A stretch of DNA of 64,000 nt from Sipunculus nudus (taxonomy: Eukaryota > Annelida > Sipuncula > Golfingiida > Sipunculidae): contig CM049318.1 in the NCBI GenBank assembly GCA_026874595.1, forward strand, positions 447,241 through 511,240, in the 5' to 3' direction. The stretch's first letter is position 1, and each line of letters opens with the position of its first letter. The position numbers and the translations under genes were made by a program. The notes beneath the pieces were generated by a model that made no database searches, was not told the origin of the DNA, and saw only the letters and a list, made by a program, of their open reading frames with translations. Shown in pieces: positions 13,755 to 28,110 of this stretch.

Positions 13755-16575
13755 GTGTTTCGGCCTACTGGACTGATATGCGGAGTTTTAGTTAATTCTG
13801 CCATGTTGAAACGAACAGTTCTTTTCGGCCGCATTGATGGATAATATGCGTATAAACAGGTGTATATACGAAGTTCGAATTTCCATCTCATATTTTACCA
13901 AGCAGAGTGTTTCGGCCTACTGGACTGATATGCGGAGTTTTAGTTAATTCTGCCATGTTGAAACGAACAGTTCTTTTCGGCCGCATTGATGAATAATATG
14001 CGTATAAACAGGTGTATATACGAAGTTCGAATTTCGATCTCATATTTTACCAAGCAGAGTGTTTCGGCCTACTGGACTGATATGCGGAGTTTTAGTTAAT
14101 TCTGCCATGTTGAAACGAACAGTTCTTTTCGGCCGCATTGATGGAAAATATGCGTATAAACAGGTGTATATACGAAGTTCGAATTTCGATCTCATATTTT
14201 ACCAAGCAGAGTGTTTCGGTGTACTGGACTGATATGCGGAGTTTTAGTTAATTCTGCCATGTTGAAACGAACAGTTCTTTTCGGCCGCATTGATGGATAA
14301 TATGCGTATAAACAGGTGTATATACGAAGTTCGAATTTCCATCTCATATTTTACCAAGCAGAGTGATTCGGCCTACTGGACTGATATGCGGAGTTTTAGT
14401 TAATTCTGCCATGTTGAAACGAACAGTTCTTTTCGGCCGCATTGATGGATAATATGCGTATAAACACGTGTATATACGAAGTTCGAATTTCGATCTCATA
14501 TTTTACCAAGCAGAGTGTTTCGGCCTACTGGACTGATATGCGGAGTTTTAGTTAATTCTGCCATGTTGAAACGAACAGTTCTTTTCGGCCGCATTGATGG
14601 ATAATATGCGTATAAACAGGTGTATATACGAAGTTCGAATTTCGATCTCATATTTAACCAAGCAGAGTGTTTCCGTGTACTGGACTGATATGCGGAGTTT
14701 TAGTTAATTCTGCCATGTTGAAACGAACAGTTCTTTTCGGCCGCATTGATGGATAATATGCGTATAAACAGATGTATATACGAAGTTCGAATTTCGATCT
14801 CATATTTTACCAAGCAGAGTGTTTGGGCCTACTGGACCGATATGCGGAGTTTTAGTTAATTCTGCCATGTTGAAACGAACAGTTCTTTTCGGCCGCATTG
14901 ATGGATAATAGGCGTATAAACAGGTGTATATACGAAGTTCGAATTTCGATCTCATATTTTACCAAGCAGAGTGATTCGGCCTACTGGACTGATATGCAGA
15001 GTTTTAGTTAATTCTGCCATGTTGAAACGAACAGTTATTTTCGGCCGCATTGATGGATAATATGCGTATAAACAGGTGTATATACGAAGTTCGAATTTCG
15101 ATCTCATATTTTACCAAGCAGAGTGTTTCGGTGTACTGGACTGATATGCGGAGTTTTAGTTAATTCTGCCATGTTGAAACGAACAGTTCTTTTCGGCCGC
15201 ATTGATGAATAATATGCGTATAAACAGGTGTATATACGAAGTTCGAATTTCGATCTCATATTTTACCAAGCAGAGTGTTTCGGCCTACTGGACTGATATG
15301 CGGAGTTTTAGTTAATTCTGCCATGTTGAAACGAACAGTTCTTTTCGGCCGCATTGATGGATAATATGCGTATAAACAGGTGTATATACGAAGTTCGAAT
15401 TTCGATCTCATATTTTACCAAGCAGAGTGTTTCGGCCAACTGGACTGATATGCGGAGTTTTAGTTAATTCTGCCATGTTGAAACGAACAGTTCTTTTCGG
15501 CCGCATTGATGGATAATATGCGTATAAACAGGTGTATATACGAAGTTCGAATTTCCATCTCATATTTTACCAAGCAGAGTGTTTCGGCCTACTGGACTGA
15601 TATGCGGAGTTTTAGTTAATTCTGCCATGTTGAAACGAACAGTTCTTTTCGGCCGCATTGATGGTTAATATGCGTATAAACAGGTGTATATACGAAGTTC
15701 GAATTTCGATCTCATATTTTACCAAGCAGAGTGTTTCGGCCAACTGGACTGATATGCGGAGTTTTAGTTAATTCTGCCATGTTGAAACGAACAGTTCTTT
15801 TCGGCCGCATTGATGGATAATATGCGTATAAACAGGTGTATATACGAAGTTCGAATTTCCATCTCATATTTTACCAAGCAGAGTGTTTCGGCCTACTGGA
15901 CTGATATGCGGAGTTTTAGTTAATTCTGCCATGTTGAAACGAACAGTTCTTTTCGGCCGCATTGATGGATAATATGCATATAAACAGGTGTATATACGAA
16001 GTTCGAATTTCCATCTCATATTTTACCAAGCAGAGTGATTCGGCCTACTGGACTGATATGCAGAGTTTTAGTTAATTCTGCCATGTTGAAACGAACAGTT
16101 CTTTTCGGCCGCATTGATGGATAATATGCGTATAAACAGGTGTATATACGAAGTTCGAATTTCCATCTCATATTTTACCAAGCAGAGTGTTTCGGTGTAC
16201 TGGACTCATATGCGGAGTTTTAGTTAATTCTGCCATGTTGAAACGAACAGTTCTTTTCGGCCGCATTGATGGATAATATGCGTATAAACAGGTGTATATA
16301 CGAAGTTCGAATTTCGATCTCATATTTTACCAAGCAGAGTGTTTCGGTGTACTGGACTGATATGCGGAGTTTTAGTTAATTCTGCCATGTTGAAACGAAC
16401 AGTTCTTTTCGGCCGCATTGATGGATAATATGCGTATAAACAGGTGTATATACGAAGTTCGAATTTCCATCTCATATTTTACCAAGCAGAGTGTTTCGGC
16501 CTACTGGACTGATATGCGGAGTTTTAGTTAATTCTGCCATGTTGAAACGAACAGTTCTTTTCGGCCGCATTGATG
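13755..16575 (+). repeat. Homogeneous satellite block A4
   Basis: A-type monomers that copy block A1 at +13,666, in the same order of variants. One local exception is around 15,120-15,230: the monomer has GGTGTACTGGAC and the next GATGAATAAT, where A1 has GGTCTACTGCAC and GATGGATAAT. This fits local gene conversion or exchange between neighbours with no change of length. Confidence 0.87.
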
Positions 16576-18840
16576 TATAATATGCGTATAACAGGTGTAT
16601 ATACGAAGTTTAAATTTCCATCTCATATTTTACCAAGCAGCTTGTTCTGGCCTACTGGCCTGATATGCGGAGTTTCAGTTGATTCTGCAATTTTGACCCG
16701 AAAAGCTCTTTTCCGCAGCATGAATGTATAACATGCGTATTAACAGGTGTATATACGAAGGTCGAATTTCGATCTCATATTTTACCAAGCAGCGTGTTTT
16801 GGTTTACTGGCCTGATATGCGGAGTTTCAGTTGATTCTGCCATGTTGACCGGAACAGCTGTTATCGGCCGCATTTATGGATAATATGTGTGTAAACAGAT
16901 GTATATACGAAGTTCGAATTTCGATCTCATATTTTACCAAGCAGCTTGATTTGGCCGACTTGCCTGATATGCGGAGTTTCAGTTGATTCTGCTATGTTGA
17001 CCCGAACATCTCTTTTCGGCAGAATGAATGTATTATATGCGTATTATCAGCTGTATATACGAAGGTCGAATTTCGATCTCATATTTTACCAAGCAGCTTG
17101 TTTTGGCCTACTGGCCTGATATGCGGAGTTTCGGTTGATTCTGCCATTTTGACAAGAACAGCTCTTTTCGGACGCATTGATGTATAATATGCGTATAAAC
17201 AGTTGTATATACGAAGTTCGAATTTCCATCTCATATTTTACCAAGCAGCTTGTTTAAGCCTACTGGTATGATATTCGGAGTTTCAGCTGATTCTGCAATG
17301 TTGATCCGAACAGCCCTTTTCGGCAGCATGAATGTATAATATGCGTATAAAAAGGTGTATATACGAAGGTCGAATTATGATCTCATATTTTACCAAGCAG
17401 CCTGTTTAAGTCTACTGACTGATATTCGGAGTTTCAGCTGATTCTCCAATGTTGACCCGAACAGCTCTTTTTGGCAGCATTGATGTATAATATGCGTATA
17501 ACAGGTGTATATACGAAGTTCGAATTTCCATCTAATATTTTTCCAAGCAGCGTGTTTTTGCCTAATGCCTGATATGCGGAGTTTCAGGTGATTCTGCATG
17601 TTGACCCAAACATTTCTTTTCGGCCGCAATGAATTATATTATGCTTATAAGCTGGTGTATATAGGAAGTTCGAATTTCGATCTCATATTTTACCAAGCAT
17701 CTTGTTTTGGCCTATTGGTCCGATATGCGTAGTTTCAGTTGACCCTGCAATGTTGACTCGAACATCTCTTTTCGGCAACATGAATGTATAATATACGTAT
17801 TATCAGGTGTATGTATGAAGGTCGAATTTCGATCTCATATTTTACCAAGCAGCTTGTTTTGGCCTACTGGCCTGATATGCGGAGTTTCAGTTGGTTCTGC
17901 CATATTGACCCGAACATCTCTTTTCGGCAGAATGAATGAATAATATGCGTATTATCAGGTGTATATACGAAGGTCGAATTTCGATCTCATATTTTACCAA
18001 GCAGCTTGTTTTGGTCTATTGGTCCGATATGCGTAGTTTCAGTTGACCCTGCAATGTTCAATCAAACAGCTCTTTTCGGCAACATGAATGTATAATATAC
18101 GTATTATCAGGTGTATGTATGAATGTCGAATTTCGATCTCATATTTTACCAAGCAGCGTGTTTTGGTTTACTGGCCTGATATGATGAGTTTCAGTTGATT
18201 CTGCCATGTTGACCGGAACAGCTCTTATCAGCCGCATTGATGTATAATATGCGTATAAACAGTTGTATATACGAAGTTCGAATTTCCATCTCATATTTTA
18301 CCAAGCAGCTTGTTTAATGCTACTGGTCTGATATTCGGAGTTTCAGCTGATTCTGCAATGTTGACCCGAACATCCTTTTTCGGCTGCATTGATGTATAAT
18401 AGGCGTATAAACAGGTGTATATACGAAGTTTAATTTTCCATCTCATATTTTTCCAAGCAGCTTGTTTAATCCTACTGGTCTGATATTCGGAGTTTCAGTT
18501 GATTCTGTAATTTCGACCCGAACAGCTCTTTTCGGCAGCATGAATGTATAATATGCGTATAAAAAGGTGTATATACGAAGTTCGAATTTCGATATCATAT
18601 TTTTCCAAGCGGCGGGTTTTGGCCTTTTGGCCTGATATGCGGAGATTAAGTTGATTCTGCCATAATGATCGGCACAGCTCTTTTCGGCTGCATTGATGTA
18701 TAATATGCGTATAAACAGGTGTATATACGAAGTTTAAATTTCGATCTCAAATTTTACCAAGCAGCGTGTTTTGGCCTACTGGCCTGATATGCGGAGTTTT
18801 AGTTGATTCTGTAATGTTGACGCGAACAACTCTTTTCGGC
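16576..18840 (+). repeat. Diverse satellite block B4
   Basis: Copy of block B1 at +13,666. It shares B1's private variants (CTCCAATG, CTTTTTGGCAG, AATGTTCAATC, TTAATGCTAC). Private changes include CTGCTATG near 16,991 and ATGATGAG near 18,181. Confidence 0.87.
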
Positions 18841-21440
18841 CGCATTGATGGATAATATGCGTATAAACAGGTGTATATACGAAGTTCGAATTTCCATCTC
18901 ATATTTTACCAAGCAGAGTGTTTCGGTGTACTGGACTGATATGCGGAGTTTTAGTTAATTCTGCCATGTTGAAACGAACAGTTGATTTCGGCCGCATTGA
19001 TGGATAATATGCGTATAAACAGGTGTATAAACGAAGTTCGAATTTCGATCTTATATTTTACCAAGCAGAGTGTTTCGGCCTACTGGACTGATATGCGGAG
19101 TTTTAGTTAATTCTGCCATGTTGAAACGAACAGTTCTTTTCGGCCGCATTGATGGAAAATATGCGTATAAACAGGTGTATATACGAAGTTCGAATTTCGA
19201 TCTCATATTTTACCAAGCAGAATGCTTCGGTGTACTGGACTGATATGCGGAGTTTTAGTTAATTCTGCCATGTTGAAACGAACAGTTCTTTTCGGCCGCA
19301 TTGATGGATAATATGCGTATAAACAGGTGTATATACGAAGTTCGAATTTCGATCTCATATTTTACCAAGCAGAGTGTTTCGGTGTACTGGACTGATATGC
19401 GGAGTTTTAGTTAATTCTGCCATGTTGAAACGAACAGTTCTTTTCGGCCGCATTGATGGATAATATGCGTATAAACAGGTGTATATACGAAGTTCGAATT
19501 TCCATCTCATATTTTACCAAGCAGAGTGATTCGGCCTACTGGACTGATATGCGGAGTTTTAGTTAATTCTGCCATGTTGAAACGAACAGTTCTTTTCGGC
19601 CGCATTGATGGATAATATGCGTATAAACAGGTGTATATACGAAGTTCGAATTTCGATCTCATATTTTACCAAGCAGAGTGTTTCGGTGTACTGGACTCAT
19701 ATGCGGAGTTTTAGTTAATTCTGCCATGTTGAAACGAACAGTTCTTTTCGGCCGCATTGATGGATAATATGCGTATAAACAGGTGTATATACGAAGTTCG
19801 AATTTCGATCTCATATTTAACCAAGCAGAGTGTTTCCGTGTACTGGACTGATATGCGGAGTTTTAGTTAATTCTGCCATGTTGAAACGAACAGTTCTTTT
19901 CGGCCGCATTGATGGATAATATGCGTATAAACAGATGTATATACGAAGTTCGAATTTCGATCTCATATTTTACCAAGCAGAGTGTTTCGGCCTACTGGAC
20001 CGATATGCGGAGTTTTAGTTAATTCTGCCATGTTGAAACGAACAGTTCTTTTCGGCCGCATTGATGGATAATAGGCGTATAAACAGGTGTATATACGAAG
20101 TTCGAATTTCGATCTCATATTTTACCAAGCAGAGTGATTCGGCCTACTGGACTGATATGCAGAGTTTTAGTTAATTCTGCCATGTTGAAACGAACAGTTA
20201 TTTTCGGCCGCATTGATGGATAATATGCGTATAAACAGGTGTATATACGAAGTTCGAATTTCGATCTCATATTTTACCAAGCAGAGTGTTTCGGTCTACT
20301 GCACTGATATGCGGAGTTTAAGTTAATTCTGCCATGTTGAAACGAACAGTTCTTTTCGGCCGCATTGATGGATAATATGCGTATAAACAGGTGTATATAC
20401 GAAGTTCGAATTTCGATCTCATATTTTACCAAGCAGAGTGTTTCGGCCTACTGGACTGATATGCGGAGTTTTAGTTAATTCTGCCATGTTGAAACGAACA
20501 GTTCTTTTCGGCCGCATTGATGGATAATATGCGTATAAACAGGTGTATATACGAAGTTCGAATTTCGATCTCATATTTTACCAAGCAGAGTGTTTCGGCC
20601 AACTGGACTGATATGCGGAGTTTTAGTTAATTCTGCCATGTTGAAACGAACAGTTCTTTTCGGCCGCATTGATGGATAATATGCGTATAAACAGGTGTAT
20701 ATACGAAGTTCGAATTTCCATCTCATATTTTACCAAGCAGAGTGTTTCGGCCTACTGGACTGATATGCGGAGTTTTAGTTAATTCTGCCATGTTGAAACG
20801 AACAGTTCTTTTCGGCCGCATTGATGGATAATATGCATATAAACAGGTGTATATACGAAGTTCGAATTTCCATCTCATATTTTACCAAGCAGAGTGATTC
20901 GGCCTACTGGACTGATATGCAGAGTTTTAGTTAATTCTGCCATGTTGAAACGAACAGTTCTTTTCGGCCGCATTGATGGATAATATGCGTATAAACAGGT
21001 GTATATACGAAGTTCGAATTTCCATCTCATATTTTACCAAGCAGAGTGTTTCGGTGTACTGGACTCATATGCGGAGTTTTAGTTAATTCTGCCATGTTGA
21101 AACGAACAGTTCTTTTCGGCCGCATTGATGGATAATATGCGTATAAACAGGTGTATATACGAAGTTCGAATTTCCATCTAATATTTTACCAAGCAGAGTG
21201 TTTCGGTGTACTGGACTGATATGCGGAGTTTTAGTTAATTCTGCCATGTTGAAACGAACAGTTCTTTTCGGCCGCATTGATGGATAATATGCGTATAAAC
21301 AGGTGTATATACGAAGTTCGAATTTCCATCTCATATTTTACCAAGCAGAGTGTTTCGGCCTACTGGACTGATATGCGGAGTTTTAGTTAATTCTGCCATG
21401 TTGAAACGAACAGTTCTTTTCGGCCGCATTGATGTATAAT
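18841..21440 (+). repeat. Homogeneous satellite block A5
   Basis: A-type monomers corresponding to block A2, but with only one copy of the CAGTTGATTTCGG variant (18,978). It therefore lacks A2's second 1,368-bp copy. Private variants include GAGTTTAAG near 20,315 and ATCTAATATTTTACC near 21,175. Confidence 0.86.
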
Positions 21441-24400
21441 ATGCGTATAACAGGTGTATATACGAAGTTCGAATTTCGATCTCATATTTTACCAAGCAGC
21501 TTGATTTGGCCGACTTGCCTGATATGCGGAGTTTCAGTTGATTCTGCCATGTTGACCCGAACATCTCTTTTCGGCAGAATGAATGTATTATATGCGTATT
21601 ATCAGCTGTATATACGAAGGTCGAATTTCGATCTCATATTTTACCAAGCAGCTTGTTTTGGCCTACTGGCCTGATATGCGGAGTTTCGGTTGATTCTGCC
21701 ATTTTGACAAGAACAGCTCTTTTCGGACGCATTGATGTATAATATGCGTATAAACAGTTGTATATACGAAGTTCGAATTTCCATCTCATATTTTACCAAG
21801 CAGCTTGTTTAAGCCTACTGGTATGATATTCGGAGTTTCAGCTGATTCTGCAATGTTGATCCGAACAGCCCTTTTCGGCAGCATGAATGTATAATATGCG
21901 TATAAAAAGGTGTATATACGAAGGTCGAATTATGATCTCATATTTTACCAAGCAGCCTGTTTAAGTCTTCTGACTGATATTCGGAGTTTCAGCTGATTCT
22001 GCAATGTTGACCCGAACAGCTCTTTTCGGCAGCATTGATGTATAATATGCGTATAACAGGTGTATATACGAAGTTCGAATTTCCATCTAATATTTTTCCA
22101 AGCAGCGTGTTTTTGCCTAATGCCTGATATGCGGAGTTTCAGGTGATTCTGCATGTTGACCCAAACATTTCTTTTCGGCCGCAATGAATTATATTATGCT
22201 TATAAGCTGGTGTATATAGGAAGTTCGAATTTCGATCTCATATTTTACCAAGCATCTTGTTTTGGCCTATTGGTCCGATATGCGTAGTTTCAGTTGACCC
22301 TGCAATGTTGACTCGAACATCTCTTTTCGGCAACATGAATGTATAATATACGTATTATCAGGTGTATGTATGAAGGTCGAATTTCGATCTCATATTTTAC
22401 CAAGCAGCTTGTTTTGGCCTACTGGCCTGATATGCGGAGTTTCAGTTGGTTCTGCCATATTGACCCGAACATCTCTTTTCGGCAGAATGAATGAATAATA
22501 TGCGTATTATCAGGTGTATATACGAAGGTCGAATTTCGATCTCATATTTTACCAAGCAGCTTGTTTTGGTCTATTGGTCCGATATGCGTAGTTTCAGTTG
22601 ACCCTGCAATGTTGAATCAAACAGCTCTTTTCGGCAACATGAATGTATAATATACGTATTATCAGGTGTATGTATGAAGGTCGAATTTCGATCTCATATT
22701 TTACCAAGCAGCTTGTTTTGGCCTACTGGCCTGATATGCGGAGTTTCAGTTGATTCTGCAATTTTGACCCGAAAAGCTCTTTTCCGCAGCATGAATGTAT
22801 AACATGCGTATTAACAGGTGTATATACGAAGGTCGAATTTCGATCTCATATTTTACCAAGCAGCGTGTTTTGGTTTACTGGCCTGATATGCGGAGTTTCA
22901 GTTGATTCTGCCATGTTGACCGGAACAGCTGTTATCGGCCGCATTTATGGATAATATGTGTGTAAACAGATGTATATACGAAGTTCGAATTTCGATCTCA
23001 TATTTTACCAAGCAGCTTGATTTGGCCGACTTGCCTGATATGCGGAGTTTCAGTTGATTCTGCCATGTTGACCCGAACATCTCTTTTCGGCAGAATGAAT
23101 GTATTATATGCGTATTATCAGCTGTATATACGAAGGTCGAATTTCGATCTCATATTTTACCAAGCAGCTTGTTTTGGCCTACTGGCCTGATATGCGGAGT
23201 TTCGGTTGATTCTGCCATTTTGACAAGAACAGCTCTTTTCGGACGCATTGATGTATAATATGCGTATAAACAGTTGTATATACGAAGTTCGAATTTCCAT
23301 CTCATATTTTACCAAGCAGCTTGTTTAAGCCTACTGGTATGATATTCGGAGTTTCAGCTGATTCTGCAATGTTGATCCGAACAGCCCTTTTCGGCAGCAT
23401 GAATGTATAATATGCGTATAAAAAGGTGTATATACGAAGGTCGAATTATGATCTCATATTTTACCAAGCAGCCTGTTTAAGTCTACTGACTGATATTCGG
23501 AGTTTCAGCTGATTCTGCAATGTTGACCCGAACAGCTCTTTTCGGCAGCATTGATGTATAATATGCGTATAACAGGTGTATATACGAAGTTCGAATTTCC
23601 ATCTAATATTTTTCCAAGCAGCGTGTTTTTGCCTAATGCCTGATATGCGGAGTTTCAGGTGATTCTGCATGTTGACCCAAACATTTCTTTTCGGCCGCAA
23701 TGAATTATATTATGCTTATAAGCTGGTGTATATAGGAAGTTCGAATTTCGATCTCATATTTTACCAAGCATCTTGTTTTGGCCTATTGGTCCGATATGCG
23801 TAGTTTCAGTTGACCCTGCAATGTTGACTCGAACATCTCTTTTCGGCAACATGAATGTATAATATACGTATTATCAGGTGTATGTATGAAGGTCGAATTT
23901 CGATCTCATATTTTACCAAGCAGCTTGTTTTGGCCTACTGGCCTGATATGCGGAGTTTCAGTTGGTTCTGCCATATTGACCCGAACATCTCTTTTCGGCA
24001 GAATGAATGAATAATATGCGTATTATCAGGTGTATATACGAAGGTCGAATTTCGATCTCATATTTTACCAAGCAGCTTGTTTTGGTCTATTGGTCCGATA
24101 TGCGTAGTTTCAGTTGACCCTGCAATGTTGAATCAAACAGCTCTTTTCGGCAACATGAATGTATAATATACGTATTATCAGGTGTATGTATGAATGTCGA
24201 ATTTCGATCTCATATTTTACCAAGCAGCGTGTTTTGGTTTACTGGCCTGATATGCGGAGTTTCAGTTGATTCTGCCATGTTGACCGGAACAGCTCTTATC
24301 AGCCGCATTGATGTATAATATGCGTATAAACAGTTGTATATACGAAGTTCGAATTTCCATCTCATATTTTACCAAGCAGCTTGTTTAATCCTACTGGTCT

Positions 24401-25289
24401 GATATTCGGAGTTTCAGCTGATTCTGCAATGTTGACCCGAACATCCCTTTTCGTCTGCATTGATGTATAATAGGCGTATAAACAGGTGTATATACGAAGT
24501 TTAATTTTCCATCTCATATTTTACCAAGCAGCTTGTTTAATCCTACTGGTCTGATATTCGGAGTTTCAGTTGATTCTGTAATTTCGACCCGAACAGCTCT
24601 TTTCGGCAGCATGAATGTATGATATGCGTATAAAAAGGTGTATATACGAAGTTCGAATTTCGATATCATATTTTTCCAAGCGGCGGGTTTTGGCATTTTG
24701 GTCTGATATGCGGAGATTAAGTTGATTCTGGCATAATGATCGGCACAGCTCTTTTCGGCTGCATTGATGTATAATATGCGTATAAACAGGTGTATATACG
24801 AAGTTTAAATTTCGATCTCATATTTTACCAAGCAGCGTGTTTTGGCCTACTGGCCTGAAATGCGGAGTTTTAGTTGATTCTTTAATGTTGACGCGAACAA
24901 CTCTTTTCGGCCGCATTGATGTATTATATTTGTATGAACTGCTGTATATACGAAGTTCGTATTTCGATCTCATATTTTGCCAAGCAGCGTGTTTTGGCCT
25001 ACTGGCCTGATATGCGGAGTTTCAGTTGATTCTGCCATGTTGACCCGAACATCTCTTTTCGGCAGAATGAATGTATAATATGCGTATTACCAGGTGTATA
25101 TACGAAGGTCGAATTTCGATCTCATATTTTACCAAGCAGCTTGATTTGGCCTACTGGCCTGATATGCGGAGTTTCGGTTGATTCTGCCATTTAGACAAGA
25201 ACAGCTCTTTTCGGAAGCATTGATGTATAATATGCGTATTAACACGTGTATATACGAAGTTCGAATTTCGATCTCATATTTTACCAAGC
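21441..25289 (+). repeat. Diverse satellite block B5
   Basis: Copy of block B2 at +12,602, followed by the landmark monomer at 25,205. One private change is CATTTAGAC near 25,190, where the other copies have CATTTTGAC. Confidence 0.87.
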
Positions 25290-28110
25290 AGAGTGTTTCG
25301 GCCTACTGGACTGATATGCGGAGTTTTAGTTAATTCTGCCATGTTGAAACGAACAGTTCTTTTCGGCCGCATTGATGGATAATATGCGTATAAACAGGTG
25401 TATATACGAAGTTCGAATTTCCATCTCATATTTTACCAAGCAGAGTGTTTCGGCCTACTGGACTGATATGCGGAGTTTTAGTTAATTCTGCCATGTTGAA
25501 ACGAACAGTTCTTTTCGGCCGCATTGATGAATAATATGCGTATAAACAGGTGTATATACGAAGTTCGAATTTCGATCTCATATTTTACCAAGCAGAGTGT
25601 TTCGGCCTACTGGACTGATATGCGGAGTTTTAGTTAATTCTGCCATGTTGAAACGAACAGTTCTTTTCGGCCGCATTGATGGAAAATATGCGTATAAACA
25701 GGTGTATATACGAAGTTCGAATTTCGATCTCATATTTTACCAAGCAGAGTGTTTCGGTGTACTGGACTGATATGCGGAGTTTTAGTTAATTCTGCCATGT
25801 TGAAACGAACAGTTCTTTTCGGCCGCATTGATGGATAATATGCGTATAAACAGGTGTATATACGAAGTTCGAATTTCCATCTCATATTTTACCAAGCAGA
25901 GTGATTCGGCCTACTGGACTGATATGCGGAGTTTTAGTTAATTCTGCCATGTTGAAACGAACAGTTCTTTTCGGCCGCATTGATGGATAATATGCGTATA
26001 AACACGTGTATATACGAAGTTCGAATTTCGATCTCATATTTTACCAAGCAGAGTGTTTCGGCCTACTGGACTGATATGCGGAGTTTTAGTTAATTCTGCC
26101 ATGTTGAAACGAACAGTTCTTTTCGGCCGCATTGATGGATAATATGCGTATAAACAGGTGTATATACGAAGTTCGAATTTCGATCTCATATTTAACCAAG
26201 CAGAGTGTTTCCGTGTACTGGACTGATATGCGGAGTTTTAGTTAATTCTGCCATGTTGAAACGAACAGTTCTTTTCGGCCGCATTGATGGATAATATGCG
26301 TATAAACAGATGTATATACGAAGTTCGAATTTCGATCTCATATTTTACCAAGCAGAGTGTTTCGGCCTACTGGACCGATATGCGGAGTTTTAGTTAATTC
26401 TGCCATGTTGAAACGAACAGTTCTTTTCGGCCGCATTGATGGATAATAGGCGTATAAACAGGTGTATATACGAAGTTCGAATTTCGATCTCATATTTTAC
26501 CAAGCAGAGTGATTCGGCCTACTGGACTGATATGCAGAGTTTTAGTTAATTCTGCCATGTTGAAACGAACAGTTATTTTCGGCCGCATTGATGGATAATA
26601 TGCGTATAAACAGGTGTATATACGAAGTTCGAATTTCGATCTCATATTTTACCAAGCAGAGTGTTTCGGTCTACTGCACTGATATGCGGAGTTTTAGTTA
26701 ATTCTGCCATGTTGAAACGAACAGTTCTTTTCGGCCGCATTGATGGATAATATGCGTATAAACAGGTGTATATACGAAGTTCGAATTTCGATCTCATATT
26801 TTACCAAGCAGAGTGTTTCGGCCTACTGGACTGATATGCGGAGTTTTAGTTAATTCTGCCATGTTGAAACGAACAGTTCTTTTCGGCCGCATTGATGGAT
26901 AATATGCGTATAAACAGGTGTATATACGAAGTTCGAATTTCGATCTCATATTTTACCAAGCAGAGTGTTTCGGCCAACTGGACTGATATGCGGAGTTTTA
27001 GTTAATTCTGCCATGTTGAAACGAACAGTTCTTTTCGGCCGCATTGATGGATAATATGCGTATAAACAGGTGTATATACGAAGTTCGAATTTCCATCTCA
27101 TATTTTTCCAAGCAGAGTGTTTCGGCCTACTGGACTGATATGCGGAGTTTTAGTTAATTCTGCCATGTTGAAACGAACAGTTCTTTTCGGCCGCATTGAT
27201 GGTTAATATGCGTATAAACAGGTGTATATACGAAGTTCGAATTTCGATCTCATATTTTACCAAGCAGAGTGTTTCGGCCAACTGGACTGATATGCGGAGT
27301 TTTAGTTTATTCTGCCATGTTGAAACGAACAGTTCTTTTCGGCCGCATTGATGGATAATATGCGTATAAACAGGTGTATATACGAAGTTCGAATTTCCAT
27401 CTCATATTTTACCAAGCAGAGTGTTTCGGCCTACTGGACTGATATGCGGAGTTTTAGTTAATTCTGCCATGTTGAAACGAACAGTTCTTTTCGGCCGCAT
27501 TGATGGATAATATGCATATAAACAGGTGTATATACGAAGTTCGAATTTCCATCTCATATTTTACCAAGCAGAGTGATTCGGCCTACTGGACTGATATGCA
27601 GAGTTTTAGTTAATTCTGCCATGTTGAAACGAACAGTTCTTTTCGGCCGCATTGATGGATAATATGCGTATAAACAGGTGTATATACGAAGTTCGAATTT
27701 CCATCTCATATTTTACCAAGCAGAGTGTTTCGGTGTACTGGACTCATATGCGGAGTTTTAGTTAATTCTGCCATGTTGAAACGAACAGTTCTTTTCGGCC
27801 GCATTGATGGATAATATGCGTATAAACAGGTGTATATACGAAGTTCGAATTTCGATCTCATATTTTACCAAGCAGAGTGTTTCGGTGTACTGGACTGATA
27901 TGCGGAGTTTTAGTTAATTCTGCCATGTTGAAACGAACAGTTCTTTTCGGCCGCATTGATGGATAATATGCGTATAAACAGGTGTATATACGAAGTTCGA
28001 ATTTCCATCTCATATTTTACCAAGCAGAGTGTTCGGCCTACTGGACTGATATGCGGAGTTTTAGTTAATTCTGCCATGTTGAAACGAACAGTTCTTTTCG
28101 GCCGCATTGA
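25290..28110 (+). repeat. Homogeneous satellite block A6
   Basis: A-type monomers repeating block A1 at +25,204. A one-base deletion near 28,032 (GTGTTCGG for GTGTTTCGG) shifts the offset to 25,203 from there on. Confidence 0.86.

Larger units (their letters stand above)
12390..14517 (+). repeat. Tandem duplication of seven satellite monomers (2 x 1,064 bp)
   Basis: The segment 12,390-13,453 (end of B2 plus block A3) is repeated at 13,454-14,517. The landmark CTCTTTTCGGAAGC is at 12,603 and 13,667, 1,064 bp apart (7 x 152). I see one difference, GTGTACATACG near 13,255 against GTGTATATACG near 14,319, so the duplication is recent. It creates the small B3 block and explains why supra-unit offsets change from 12,602 to 13,666. 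Confidence 0.9.
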
